DNA of 64,000 bases from an uncultured Psychroserpens sp. (GTDB lineage Bacteria > Bacteroidota > Bacteroidia > Flavobacteriales > Flavobacteriaceae). The translations under genes and the position numbers were made by a program. The stretch spans positions 186,001-250,000 of the forward strand of contig CANKZZ010000001.1 of the NCBI GenBank assembly GCA_947488655.1. Reading direction: 5' to 3'. This document shows positions 27,474 to 36,959 of the stretch, piece by piece; the stretch's first letter is position 1; each line of letters begins with the position of its first letter. The notes beneath the pieces were generated by a model. It saw only the letters and a program-made list of their open reading frames with translations, ran no database searches and had not been told where the DNA came from.

Positions 27474-28438
27474 TAATTGTGAGTTTTATACCAATCATAG
27501 GTTATCGCTGTACCTTCTTCTAGAGAGTATGGTAGTTTACCTACAACCTTCTCAACATTAGATGTATCATAAATCATGTTAGTCATGATATTATCTAACC
27601 TAAATGATGTTATTGGTGGCGATTTATAACCTCCAACCTTTAAAAGGTCTCCAGATATAGCTAATGTTTTTAATACAAATAAAGGTACTGATTTAATATC
27701 CTGACCATGAAATTTATTTGATATAATATTTGCCCATGATTTAACTTCTAGTGATTCAAAATCTGACAGATAAACTGTTTGAGTATTTAATGTGTTATCA
27801 TAAAGCAACTTGTCTAGTATATGTACACTATTACCCACAAAGCCAAACTTTTTATAAATTGTTTTTCCTTTTGGGTGCACGTATACTTTACGTTTTATAG
27901 AATCAAAGAAGTTTTTATAAGGTATGTCAAACCAAGGTCCCCAAAGTGAGGTTGGTCTAACAATAACCCAGTTATTATCTAAGTTTTTAGACTCTCTTAC
28001 AATTTTTTCTCCTATTATTTTGCTTTCGCCATAAACTGTAGATGGTTTGTAATCAAATTCATCTTTAGGAGTATAACCTATTTCGCATACTAACCTACTA
28101 GAAGCAAAAATGACTTTTTCTATAGATTTTGTTTGATGTATTGCGGTAATTATATTTTCTACACCTGCTATATTAGCTGCATAGTCATCTAGAGTTTTAC
28201 CATCTAAATCTGTTCTTGCTGCCATATGCAAAACGTAGTTTGGCTGAAAATCATTAAAAAGCTGTATAGTCTTCTCTTTATCTAATATATCTACGTTTTT
28301 CCAATATATAATTTGCGACTCGTTTCTTGGTTTGGTGTTATCTAAGTTTAACACTTCATAACGATCTTTGTAGTAATCAATAAGATTAGTTCCTATGAAA
28401 CCTGAACCACCAGTAACTAAGATTTTTTTCTTCATCAA
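27473..28438 (-). CDS. NAD(P)-dependent sugar epimerase/dehydratase (extended SDR)
   Basis: This 321-residue protein has GGSGFIGTNLIDYY at the N-terminus and the catalytic STVYGESKIIGE (Tyr and Lys). The substrate-binding half is divergent, so the exact nucleotide sugar cannot be assigned. The start overlaps nothing; the stop shares a base with the WcaF-like start. A -7 element lies 14 bases upstream. It is probably a nucleotide-sugar reductase or epimerase for one residue of the repeat unit. Confidence 0.85.
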   Translation of the reverse strand: MMKKKILVTGGSGFIGTNLIDYYKDRYEVLNLDNTKPRNESQIIYWKNVDILDKEKTIQLFNDFQPNYVLHMAARTDLDGKTLDDYAANIAGVENIITAIHQTKSIEKVIFASSRLVCEIGYTPKDEFDYKPSTVYGESKIIGEKIVRESKNLDNNWVIVRPTSLWGPWFDIPYKNFFDSIKRKVYVHPKGKTIYKKFGFVGNSVHILDKLLYDNTLNTQTVYLSDFESLEVKSWANIISNKFHGQDIKSVPLFVLKTLAISGDLLKVGGYKSPPITSFRLDNIMTNMIYDTSNVEKVVGKLPYSLEEGTAITYDWYKTHN

Positions 28439-28452
28439 ATTTAAAATAATAC

Positions 28453-28460
28453 CAAAGATA
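28453..28460 (-). promoter_or_regulatory. -7 element upstream of the sugar epimerase gene
   Basis: TATCTTTG on the minus strand (28460-28453) matches TAnnTTTG in a 96-base gap, 14 bases before the start codon. No -33 match is visible. Confidence 0.4.
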
Positions 28461-28534
28461 AAATTATCATTTGTTTATCTCTAAAAAATCTAAAAAACTA
28501 GTGTATTATTAGTTGAAAATAAGTAAAAGAAGGC

Positions 28535-29617
28535 CTATTCGTGCATACTTTGATATAGTCTAACCCAATCATTAAATCTATATTGCCATGAATACTCTTT
28601 TAAAACAAAGTTGTGAAGCTTTAAACCATTAGAATTTCTTTGTTCTAAGGTCCAGCTTAAAGCAGTATTTAATGCTGTTTCTATTTCACTCTCATTTGGG
28701 TTAATTAATATACCTCCATTTTGTGACCATTCTTTCTTTAAACCTGTTTGAAAAGTAGTAATAACAGGTGTTTTATAAATTGCTGCTTCTAGATTTACCA
28801 TACCTACGACCTCAGAGTGTGAGGGTGCAACAAAAACAAAGGCATTTTTGAAAGCATTAACTTTTTCTTTTCCTGTGATTAAACCCAAAAATTCAACTTT
28901 ATTCTCGAGACCAAGAGATGTTATTAATTCTTCTAATTCCTTTTTGTAATCATTAAAGTTTCCTGCTATTTTTAACTTAATAGCATCGTGTTTTATGTTT
29001 GCAAATGCTTTAATGAGTAAATCTATTCCTTTTTTAGGATCTAATCTACCAACATATAAAATGTATTTATCTTTACTGTTATATGACTCTTCTACACTAA
29101 AATTTGAATCAATTAGATTTGGTATCTCTATAGTTGGCGTATTAGGAAAAAGCTTTTTTAACTCTCCAACCTCATTATTTGTTATTGCATGTAAGTAGTT
29201 TGCTTTTGAAAATGCAGACTTAACTACTAATTTAAAATATAATTGTTTTTTAAGTGTACCTTGAGACCACAACCATGGTTCATACATACCATGACATGTT
29301 ATCAAAAATGGTATGTTATTTTTTTTTGCAAATTTGGCAGCTGCATATTGTGGGTACATCCACACACCATGAATGTGTATAAGACTTATTTCTCCTTGTT
29401 GAGTTAATTTTTTTAGCGTTTCTACTAATTCTTTAGAATACCTCCAAGGCGTATTCTCTCCTCCAACTTTAATAGCTTTATCACCTTTTTCGGTTCTTGT
29501 TGTAAGAATTTTAGAATTAATATTATTATTTAACAACCGTGTATGAAGGTCTAATACAACGGTCCTAATACCACCACTTTGAAATGAAAAATCTTCTAGT
29601 ACATGAATAATATTCAT
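28535..29617 (-). CDS. Glycosyltransferase family 4
   Basis: This 360-residue GT-B enzyme has an N-terminal SGGIRTVVLDL loop, HIHGVWMYPQYAAAKFA and LITCHGMYEPW. The donor-binding half has YILYVGRLDPKKGIDLLIKAF and APSHSEVVGMVNLEAAIYKTPVI (E-x7-E region). It is typical of capsule and exopolysaccharide assembly. Its start codon shares a base with the stop of the ligase-like gene, so the two are coupled. Confidence 0.9.
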   Translation of the reverse strand: MNIIHVLEDFSFQSGGIRTVVLDLHTRLLNNNINSKILTTRTEKGDKAIKVGGENTPWRYSKELVETLKKLTQQGEISLIHIHGVWMYPQYAAAKFAKKNNIPFLITCHGMYEPWLWSQGTLKKQLYFKLVVKSAFSKANYLHAITNNEVGELKKLFPNTPTIEIPNLIDSNFSVEESYNSKDKYILYVGRLDPKKGIDLLIKAFANIKHDAIKLKIAGNFNDYKKELEELITSLGLENKVEFLGLITGKEKVNAFKNAFVFVAPSHSEVVGMVNLEAAIYKTPVITTFQTGLKKEWSQNGGILINPNESEIETALNTALSWTLEQRNSNGLKLHNFVLKEYSWQYRFNDWVRLYQSMHE

Positions 29618-30873
29618 TATGAAAGTTTATTATTTAACTCTTGGGGTTTTTTACTTGCTCCTATTTTAGGATTAAATAAAAATAGATTAATAAAAAATGA
29701 GTAGAATATTACGCCATCTTCTCGCTCTAAGATATTCTCTGAAAGCATATTTAAACCAAAATACAATAATAGAAAAAACAATAGTTGATTTCTATTATTA
29801 TTTGAAAATTTCAATATAAAATAAAAGTAAAATAAAAATATTGACAACCCAATAATTCCTGTAGATAGTAAAATGCTCAAATATTGATTGTGACTATTGT
29901 AGTTTCTTAATAACAGGTTTGGATTTTTAACTTCATAGCAGTCGTTTAAAACGCCTTTTACATCTCCCCATCCATAACCAAATACTGGAGCTTTTATTGC
30001 TTGCTTTATTGAGCAATCATAAATATTTAACCTAGTGGCTGTTGATGAGTTAGGATTGGTTTTTAAACCTTCGAGATCTATAAGTTCTTTAAATCTGTTG
30101 ATGTTATTAAATTTAGGAATAAATATTAATGACAACACAAAAATGCTGCTAAGTGCTAAAATTGATAGGGCAATTTTAGGTTTAATCTTTGTTTTTAAAA
30201 TATAGAGAAAACCAATTACACCTAAAGAAATTATTGGTCCTCGTTTGTTTAAAATAGCAAGAAAGATTAAAAGAAATAGTAGTATTAATATATGAAAAAC
30301 AACTTTTGTTCTTTTGGTTTTTGAAATGATACTTATTAAAAAAAGTATAGCTACTCCTATATGCATTGATAGGTAAATAGAATGAATCTCGTAGCCTAGA
30401 ATCCTTAAATCTACTAATGTATGGTAATGTATTATGGTACTTTTAAAAGTATAAAAAGGTTCTGTTAAAAAGTAATAAGTAAACGTACTTATTAAAAATA
30501 ATACTAAAGTTAAGATAAATACCTTCTTTAAAATTTCTATAAAACCACTAGTAATTTGCTCTTTACAATTATATAATAGCATAAATATTAATGGGTATGC
30601 AAAAAGAGATAATCCGGTTTCTAGTTTTCTAAAGGCATAACTTATATTTTCTGAATATATAATACTAACCAGTAAGGCAAAAAAGAAACTTGTGCTAACA
30701 AGAAATAATTTAAAGCTAAATTTAGTGTTAGATTTATAAATTATAAAGTACAAAATTGCACTTAACAAAAGACCAATTACAGGTACGCCTTTAAATTTAT
30801 CTGGCACTAAAATAATAGCACTATTTAATACTAAAAAAACCTTAAGTAAAATTATAGACGTTTTATTTGGCAT
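29617..30873 (-). CDS. O-antigen ligase/polymerase family membrane protein
   Basis: This 418-residue protein has about eleven to twelve membrane segments. A large loop before the last helices contains STATRLNIYDCSIKQAIKAPVFGYGWG and YNSHNQYLSILLSTG. That R...G.G.......HN.YL pattern is diagnostic of the WaaL/Wzy superfamily. It could polymerise repeat units or ligate the polymer to lipid A or another acceptor. It overlaps the second polymerase-like gene by 11 bases. Confidence 0.9.
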   Translation of the reverse strand: MPNKTSIILLKVFLVLNSAIILVPDKFKGVPVIGLLLSAILYFIIYKSNTKFSFKLFLVSTSFFFALLVSIIYSENISYAFRKLETGLSLFAYPLIFMLLYNCKEQITSGFIEILKKVFILTLVLFLISTFTYYFLTEPFYTFKSTIIHYHTLVDLRILGYEIHSIYLSMHIGVAILFLISIISKTKRTKVVFHILILLFLLIFLAILNKRGPIISLGVIGFLYILKTKIKPKIALSILALSSIFVLSLIFIPKFNNINRFKELIDLEGLKTNPNSSTATRLNIYDCSIKQAIKAPVFGYGWGDVKGVLNDCYEVKNPNLLLRNYNSHNQYLSILLSTGIIGLSIFLFYFYFILKFSNNNRNQLLFFLLLYFGLNMLSENILEREDGVIFYSFFINLFLFNPKIGASKKPQELNNKLS

Positions 30874-32296
30874 TACTAGACTGTTTTTTCATTGCAGTTC
30901 TAAAGAGGATAAAGTAAATTTTTGGTATAACCAATATGACTACAAAACTCGCCATTAAAAAAGCATAACCATTTGTAAAATCTCCTCTTAAAAAAAATAT
31001 CATGTGCATAGATGCATAAAATCCAGCAGAAATTTTTAATGGGTCTTGACTATTTATCCAAACAGACATCATAAATAAAAAGTAGGCTAAAAGTATTGCA
31101 AACAAGATAATACCAATAATACCAAAATTAATATAACCTTCAGATACTAAAGGGTTTGACAAATTGTTAAAACTCCTTTTGCCTTTTTCGCTGTATTCTC
31201 TTTCTAAATATTCTCCAATGTATTCGCCTGTTGAAATTGGTTTATTTTCCCAAATTTTTCGAGGAATAAAGAAAAATACTCCTCCAGAAAGTTGTCTTCC
31301 GTAGGATAAACCATCTTCTTCAACATGTTCTATGGTTGCAGAAAAATTTATGAATGCATCATAATTTAACGTCGTAAATGTATTAGATACACCATGATTT
31401 CTTAATTGAAAAAGTAATAATTCAGGCTTTGCCCTTAATTGAGTTAATGAATAGCCTGAGTGTGTTATAAGCGATATGGTTGGAAATATAATAACCATTG
31501 CAAAAAACAAAAACAGTAGCGATTTAAAATTTGTATTTAATAATCTTGGGATTAAGAAAAACATTATGGTTAGATAAATAGGTCCTAATGCGTTTCTCTT
31601 CTCGGTTAAAGGATTTTTTATTACTAATAATAGTATTAGCAATAAAATGGAGAATAGTAAAACAATATAAAAATTAGTGTTTTTTTTCTTGGCTTTCTTT
31701 AAGTAATGCACACTTAGTATAAACACAGGAAAAGGCACCATTAATATTATTTTTTCTTTAAAAAGTAAAGCCGATTTTGAGGTTCCTTCTAGTGCTGTAT
31801 AATTGTGTTCTAAGTACTCGGTTTTTATATAATCAAAATTGATTAGAAATATAATAAGACTTATTCCAAATAAAATAATAATGTGTATAGGTAGGTATTT
31901 ATCAAATTTATAAGCTTTTAATTTCGCTTTTCTAGACATAAAGAATCTATATGCCATGAAAAAGACAACATTAAATAAGAAAATATAAATGTTAGTTTTT
32001 ACCATTAAATAATCTTTATAAATCATTTTATTTGGCATTTTTAAATCATTTAATTTATATACATCATGTATTTGAAGCATAGGTGCTAAAATGAAAAACA
32101 GAAAGCTAAATACAATAAAAGCAGCCAAAATTGGAGAAAACCTAGAATCTTTATACAAATACATAACTGTCATTATAAAAAGGACAGAAAAGTTAAGCGT
32201 AAATAATAATTTTAAGTAAATAGGTACTACAGTAAAAATAAGCAATGGTAGAAAAAGCGATACAAAGAGTAATAAAAATATGGTCTTTCCTTTCAT
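30863..32296 (-). CDS. Wzy-like oligosaccharide repeat-unit polymerase (candidate)
   Basis: This 477-residue protein has about twelve membrane segments and a polar loop containing FFFIPRKIWENKPISTGEYIGEYLE, then SNPLVSEGYINFGIIGIILFAI. This resembles O-antigen polymerase (OAG_pol/Wzy-type) proteins, with P-R-x-x-W in the loop and G..G in the next helix. The family is poorly conserved, so the call is moderate. With the WaaL-like gene beside it, one may polymerise and the other ligate. Confidence 0.72.
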   Translation of the reverse strand: MKGKTIFLLLFVSLFLPLLIFTVVPIYLKLLFTLNFSVLFIMTVMYLYKDSRFSPILAAFIVFSFLFFILAPMLQIHDVYKLNDLKMPNKMIYKDYLMVKTNIYIFLFNVVFFMAYRFFMSRKAKLKAYKFDKYLPIHIIILFGISLIIFLINFDYIKTEYLEHNYTALEGTSKSALLFKEKIILMVPFPVFILSVHYLKKAKKKNTNFYIVLLFSILLLILLLVIKNPLTEKRNALGPIYLTIMFFLIPRLLNTNFKSLLFLFFAMVIIFPTISLITHSGYSLTQLRAKPELLLFQLRNHGVSNTFTTLNYDAFINFSATIEHVEEDGLSYGRQLSGGVFFFIPRKIWENKPISTGEYIGEYLEREYSEKGKRSFNNLSNPLVSEGYINFGIIGIILFAILLAYFLFMMSVWINSQDPLKISAGFYASMHMIFFLRGDFTNGYAFLMASFVVILVIPKIYFILFRTAMKKQSSNAK

Positions 32297-32374
32297 TAAA
32301 ATAATGCCTTAAATAGCCTATTATTAAATTTCACTATAGATTCTTAAATGAACAGAGTGATAATAAATATAAAG

Positions 32375-32382
32375 CAAATATA
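32375..32382 (-). promoter_or_regulatory. -7 element in the gap before the Wzy-like gene
   Basis: TATATTTG on the minus strand (32382-32375) matches TAnnTTTG in the 183-base gap between the flippase and polymerase genes, about 78 bases upstream of the start codon. A TTG lies 26 bases further up, too far for an ideal -33 box. The rest of the gap shows no gene or clear structure. Confidence 0.38.
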
Positions 32383-32479
32383 ATATAAACAGAAGATGAA
32401 CGAAATAACAACCAATATTATTAAATGAAAACTAACGTACGTTTACCGTAATATTTTCTGAGATAGCCAAAAGGATTAT

Positions 32480-33787
32480 CTATTTTAAATATTTACTTAA
32501 GATAAATACACCTATTTTATCTTTTCTATAAATATAAATTACGCCTGTTAAATTCCAAAATATCATACTTATTCCGGTTGCTAATGCTGCTCCTAGCATA
32601 CCATGTTTTGGAATTAATAATACATTTAAAACTATGTTTAGAATTAATGCTAGTACTAAAATATATAAGTATACTTTTTGTCTACCAGTCATGTTAAGAT
32701 AAACACCTACAGAACCACAAAATGCATTAAACATTTGAGCTATGATCATTATTAATAATGCAGAGTTTGCCAACACATAATTATCACCAAATAGCGCCAG
32801 AATTTTTTCAGAAAAAATAAAAATAAAGAGTATTGCTGGTATCGTTAAGTAAAAGTTTAACATCGTAGATTTAATAATTAAAGCTTTTAACTCTTTATAC
32901 TGTTTTGAAAAATATAATTTAGAGATATCTGGTGCTATTACTGCATTTATGGTCATTAATATTATGCCTATTCCGGTTGTTATTTTAACAGCTGCTCCAT
33001 AAAAAGCAACTTTTTCAAAAGACCAATATTTCTCTAAAATAAAAACATCAAAGCTCTGCATCATTAATAGCGTTATTAGACTAAATGACATAGGGATTGA
33101 CGTCTTAACAATTTCTTTATAACCAATTTTAACTAATGGTTTATTCTTTTTAAGTTTAAATAATTGAAAAACAATTATAAGTGTTGTGATAATACTTATG
33201 ATATAAAAAATAAGAATATAACCTTCTATTAAGTAAGAATAGTCATCTAAATAGTACAACACCAAACTTAAAATTAGTAAGCCACCAAAGCGAAACAGAT
33301 TAGAGGCTATCTCAGACATATATAATAAATGTAACCCTCTTAATACCTGAAAATTTAATATAGAAATAGTGTAAGGAAATAGTACTAATATGACCTTATT
33401 GAATAAGGTTCTAACATCTTCATCTTGAAAATATGCTAAGCTAAACCAATCACTAACACATTTATAAACTAAAAATAGAATAATAAAATTGGCGACTAAA
33501 ATCACAAACATTCTCCAGTATAACGACACAATTTGATTAAAACTATCTTGCGCTTGTAATTTGCCAGAAAACTGCAAAAAAGAGTTATTCATGCCCAACA
33601 AACAAATTGCGCCACATAAGATTAAAGCGTAACTCATAAAGTTAAACTTACCAAAAAGCACTTCGCTTGCGTTATTAGTTATAATGAAAATTGCAATGAA
33701 TTGTAATACAATTCCAGATACTTTTATAAAGAGTACACTAATGCTCTTCTTAAAAAAAACAGATTTTAATGATTGAAGAGATTTCAC
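32480..33787 (-). CDS. Oligosaccharide flippase, Wzx/MATE-like
   Basis: This 435-residue protein has twelve or more membrane helices spread evenly over its length. It starts with FFKKSISVLFIKVSGIVLQFIAIFII and later has FYGAAVKITTGIGIILMTINAVIAPDIS, typical of the polysaccharide biosynthesis protein family in the MOP superfamily. It should flip undecaprenyl-linked repeat units across the inner membrane, completing a Wzx/Wzy-type system with the polymerase candidates and the initiating transferase. Confidence 0.9.
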   Translation of the reverse strand: MKSLQSLKSVFFKKSISVLFIKVSGIVLQFIAIFIITNNASEVLFGKFNFMSYALILCGAICLLGMNNSFLQFSGKLQAQDSFNQIVSLYWRMFVILVANFIILFLVYKCVSDWFSLAYFQDEDVRTLFNKVILVLFPYTISILNFQVLRGLHLLYMSEIASNLFRFGGLLILSLVLYYLDDYSYLIEGYILIFYIISIITTLIIVFQLFKLKKNKPLVKIGYKEIVKTSIPMSFSLITLLMMQSFDVFILEKYWSFEKVAFYGAAVKITTGIGIILMTINAVIAPDISKLYFSKQYKELKALIIKSTMLNFYLTIPAILFIFIFSEKILALFGDNYVLANSALLIMIIAQMFNAFCGSVGVYLNMTGRQKVYLYILVLALILNIVLNVLLIPKHGMLGAALATGISMIFWNLTGVIYIYRKDKIGVFILSKYLK

Positions 33788-33808
33788 GTATATATAATTA
33801 GTATAATT

Positions 33809-34708
33809 TTATTGCTTCCAAAGAGATAAGTCTTTACCTAAAATATTTTGAAGCTTGTTTATGTCATTATCAAAAACACCATTTAAATAATTAGCCTCAA
33901 CGTCTTTTGTTACAATTGGTTTTAAATTGTTTTTTTGAATTACGTACTTAACTCGCGCACGAAAACTACTAGGTAAAATGTTTTTTAAAATAGTTTTTAC
34001 AAAACTATCTTTTAAAAGTAAGGTATTTAGTAATTGAGATTTAGGTTTTCCTGAAATATTTCTATGAACTTCATTAAATTTATTAGAGTCATTTTTAACT
34101 CCTAAAAACTCTAAAACCTCATTAATAATCTCTTCTTGGTTTTTAATGAACTCTTCAAAAATGATAACTTTTACATTAGTAAAATTCTCTAAAAAAGCCT
34201 TTGTAGAATCGGCATAAAAACTAGCATCTTTATAAGCCCAGATAAACTCATAATCCTCATCCATTCTCTCATCTTCTTTTTTTAAGCCTTCTATATAAGA
34301 TAACGTTTCTCTACCGTCTCTTACCAAATGAGAATACGCCGAAAAAGCCCGTTTTGATGGGTTTCTAAGCATGATAATAATTTTAGGATCTCCTAATACC
34401 TCTTTTATAACAGGTATTGACTTATCATAATAGTATAATAAATCAACACTGGTTTCTCCTTTAAACTGATTGGTTTTTGCTTTTTTAAATAGGTTTTTAT
34501 AACCCTCTAAAGTTTTAATAGCCTTCTTTTTTGTAAAGTCATCTCCTTTACCCTTATAAGCATCTTTTAAAAAACTATACGTTAAATACTTAGGCTCCTT
34601 AGGATTACAAATAAACATGTTTTTATGTTCATTTAAATAATCACCTAAAGAAGTTGTACCACATTTTGCTGCTCCAACTATTAAAAAGTCAGGTAAACCT
34701 TTATTCAT
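33809..34708 (-). CDS. PAPS-dependent polysaccharide sulfotransferase
   Basis: This 299-residue protein has the 5'-phosphosulfate loop FLIVGAAKCGTTSLGDYL (Lys15) and the 3'-phosphate motif IIMLRNPSKRAFSAYSH (Arg115, Ser123), both diagnostic of PAPS-dependent sulfotransferases of the heparan-type superfamily. It transfers sulfate from PAPS to an acceptor, here presumably a sugar hydroxyl of the locus polymer. PAPS synthesis genes (cysN, cysD, cysC) and the PAP phosphatase cysQ follow within 5 kb. It has no signal peptide, so it should act in the cytoplasm on lipid-linked intermediates. Confidence 0.93.
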   Translation of the reverse strand: MNKGLPDFLIVGAAKCGTTSLGDYLNEHKNMFICNPKEPKYLTYSFLKDAYKGKGDDFTKKKAIKTLEGYKNLFKKAKTNQFKGETSVDLLYYYDKSIPVIKEVLGDPKIIIMLRNPSKRAFSAYSHLVRDGRETLSYIEGLKKEDERMDEDYEFIWAYKDASFYADSTKAFLENFTNVKVIIFEEFIKNQEEIINEVLEFLGVKNDSNKFNEVHRNISGKPKSQLLNTLLLKDSFVKTILKNILPSSFRARVKYVIQKNNLKPIVTKDVEANYLNGVFDNDINKLQNILGKDLSLWKQ

Positions 34709-34753
34709 ATTTTTTTAACGTTCTCTTATTAATAGCTTTATTAAATAGCATGC

Positions 34754-35668
34754 TCATTCTCTAATTAAAAAAGGTTCAGTAGCATAGATGTAAGAAAGTC
34801 TTTGAGATTTAGATTCCCAACCTTTAACAGATTTATCTATATCGGTTGGACCTAATACAATCCTCACTTTATTAATATTAGCTTTTACTTTAATCTTACA
34901 TTCATACCACTCCTTGTCAATTATCTTAATAGATGCAACTTCGTTTTCAAAATAACCAGTAGACTTCACATCTTTTAAAATCCCATTTTTTAGGTCGAAA
35001 ATAGCATCTACTCTATTAGGATATACACCTGCAACTCTAAACCCTAACGCATTGTTTTCGCTATTTTTTTTAACATAAACAGTAGCTTCAATAGTTTCTC
35101 CCACAGCTATGGTTTGCATATTCATTCTTAAATAAGCTTGCGCTGTAGTAGAGGCTCTTGTGAGCTTTAAAACCTCATTGTCAAGAAACTGTTTGTTTGT
35201 TTCTTGTATTTTTATGCCAATAGCATCAAACTTAGGTTTTTTTCTAACTATTTGTGAGGTATCAATAGTTCGATTTCCTGCTGTTCTAGATTTTTTTTGC
35301 TGCGTACTTCTCTTTACCTCTTCACTTTCTTTAATAAGAATCTCAATGCGGTCCTTTTCGGATTTAATACGCTCCTCAACTTTTAAATATAAACCATCAT
35401 ACGTTTCAATAGAAGCAGCATAATAATTTAGACTAGCAGCAAACTGCAAGCTATCTACATCATATTTAGTATAAATAAATTGTTCTGGAAAAATACCATT
35501 ATTTTCTAACTCCCTTTTATTAACACCTTTAGCAGCATTTAAAATAGAAGTTTCATAAATAATATCAACCATTTTTTCTTCGGAAATGAGATCTTCAGGC
35601 TTCGATACGTTAGAAGAACAAGACATTGATAAAATTAATATAGAAACAAGAAGCGCCTGAAGTTTCAT
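34754..35668 (-). CDS. DUF4296 lipoprotein fused to a C-terminal beta-rich domain
   Basis: This 304-residue lipoprotein has Cys17 in LSMSC. Residues about 24-105 match DUF4296 (PEDLISEEKMVDIIYE at the start, then FIYTKYDVDSLQF). A charged linker follows (KRSTQQKKSRT). Residues about 171-300 form a separate domain whose core (GFRVAGVYPNRVDAIFDLKNG, then WYEC, then IVLGPT) closely matches the C-terminus of the CotH-like protein at 39711-41549. DUF4296 proteins are normally about half this length, so this is a fusion. It is probably outer-membrane-attached. The domain may bind the locus polysaccharide; that is inference. Confidence 0.8.
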   Translation of the reverse strand: MKLQALLVSILILSMSCSSNVSKPEDLISEEKMVDIIYETSILNAAKGVNKRELENNGIFPEQFIYTKYDVDSLQFAASLNYYAASIETYDGLYLKVEERIKSEKDRIEILIKESEEVKRSTQQKKSRTAGNRTIDTSQIVRKKPKFDAIGIKIQETNKQFLDNEVLKLTRASTTAQAYLRMNMQTIAVGETIEATVYVKKNSENNALGFRVAGVYPNRVDAIFDLKNGILKDVKSTGYFENEVASIKIIDKEWYECKIKVKANINKVRIVLGPTDIDKSVKGWESKSQRLSYIYATEPFLIRE

Positions 35669-35688
35669 TTGTTATTTACAGTTATTAA

Positions 35689-36942
35689 TTAAACAATCAT
35701 TCCTGCAGCAACAGTTTCATTAGTTGTATCATCAATAAGTATAATGCTCCCAGTAGTTCTGTTTTCTCTGTAAGAATCAACCATTAAAGGCTTAGTGGTT
35801 CTTATTTTTACTTTAGAGATATCGTTCATTTTTAGATCCTTATCATCTAAATTACGACCAAGAGTTTCAATATTTATTTTATAAACCACTTCTTTAATCA
35901 TAGCTTTTTGTTCGTTACTTGTGTGGCGAATACTATATTTTGCTCTAGGTTTTGGAGGGTTATTGTGTAACCAACAAAGCATTACCTCTAAGTCTTGTAC
36001 TGGCTCAGGTTTATTGTTTGATCTAACAATCATATCTCCTCTACTAATATCTATATCATCATCTAAGGTGATTGATACAGACATTGGCGCATAAGCTTCT
36101 TCTAAAGCATTCTCATATGCATCTATAGACTTAATTTTTGATGTAAATCCCGAAGGCATAATTGTTACCTCATCGCCAACTCTAAAAACACCACTAGCAA
36201 CTCTACCTGCATAACCTCTATAGTCTCTATGACTTTCATTTTGTGGTCTTAAAACTGTTTGAACTGGAAAACGAGCATCTACTTTATTAATATCACTACT
36301 AATGTGCATTGTTTCTAAGGTATGTAATAATGGAGCACCTTGATACCAATCCATATTTTTAGATCGATTAACTACATTATCTCCATTTAAAGCACTTATT
36401 GGTATAAAACGTATATCATGTACCAATAATTTTGATGAGAATTCTTCAAATTGATTAATGACTTTATTATAAGCCTCTTCAGAGTAATCAACCAAATCCA
36501 TTTTATTAATACATACAATGACATGTGGTATTTGTAATAAAGACGCTATAAATGAGTGTCTTTTTGTTTGTTCAATAACACCATGTCTCGCATCTACTAA
36601 TATAATTGCAGCGTTAGCTGTTGAGGCACCAGTTACCATATTTCTAGTGTACTGTATGTGTCCTGGAGTATCAGCAATTATAAATTTTCGTTTGGGAGTT
36701 GTAAAGTATCTATAAGCTACATCAATAGTAATACCTTGCTCTCTTTCATCTTTTAAGCCATCTGTAAAAAGTGCTAAATCCACACCATCATGACCCTTCT
36801 TTTTACTTGTGTTCTCAATAGCTTGAAGTTGATCTTCAAATATAGATTTAGAATCGTATAACAAACGACCAATTAAGGTGCTTTTACCGTCATCTACACT
36901 ACCTGCTGTTGTAAAACGTAATAATTGATTATTATCTAACAT
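35689..36942 (-). CDS. cysN: Sulfate adenylyltransferase subunit 1 (GTPase)
   Basis: This 417-residue translation-factor-like GTPase has the P-loop GSVDDGKST (residues 14-22), the switch motif DTPGHIQYTRNM and the base motif NKMDLVDYS. It couples GTP hydrolysis to adenosine 5'-phosphosulfate formation by CysD. Unlike many CysN proteins it has no fused APS kinase domain; cysC is a separate gene nearby. cysD ends 17 bases upstream of its start. Confidence 0.96.
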   Translation of the reverse strand: MLDNNQLLRFTTAGSVDDGKSTLIGRLLYDSKSIFEDQLQAIENTSKKKGHDGVDLALFTDGLKDEREQGITIDVAYRYFTTPKRKFIIADTPGHIQYTRNMVTGASTANAAIILVDARHGVIEQTKRHSFIASLLQIPHVIVCINKMDLVDYSEEAYNKVINQFEEFSSKLLVHDIRFIPISALNGDNVVNRSKNMDWYQGAPLLHTLETMHISSDINKVDARFPVQTVLRPQNESHRDYRGYAGRVASGVFRVGDEVTIMPSGFTSKIKSIDAYENALEEAYAPMSVSITLDDDIDISRGDMIVRSNNKPEPVQDLEVMLCWLHNNPPKPRAKYSIRHTSNEQKAMIKEVVYKINIETLGRNLDDKDLKMNDISKVKIRTTKPLMVDSYRENRTTGSIILIDDTTNETVAAGMIV

Positions 36943-36959
36943 TTGCTTAATTTCTCTAA

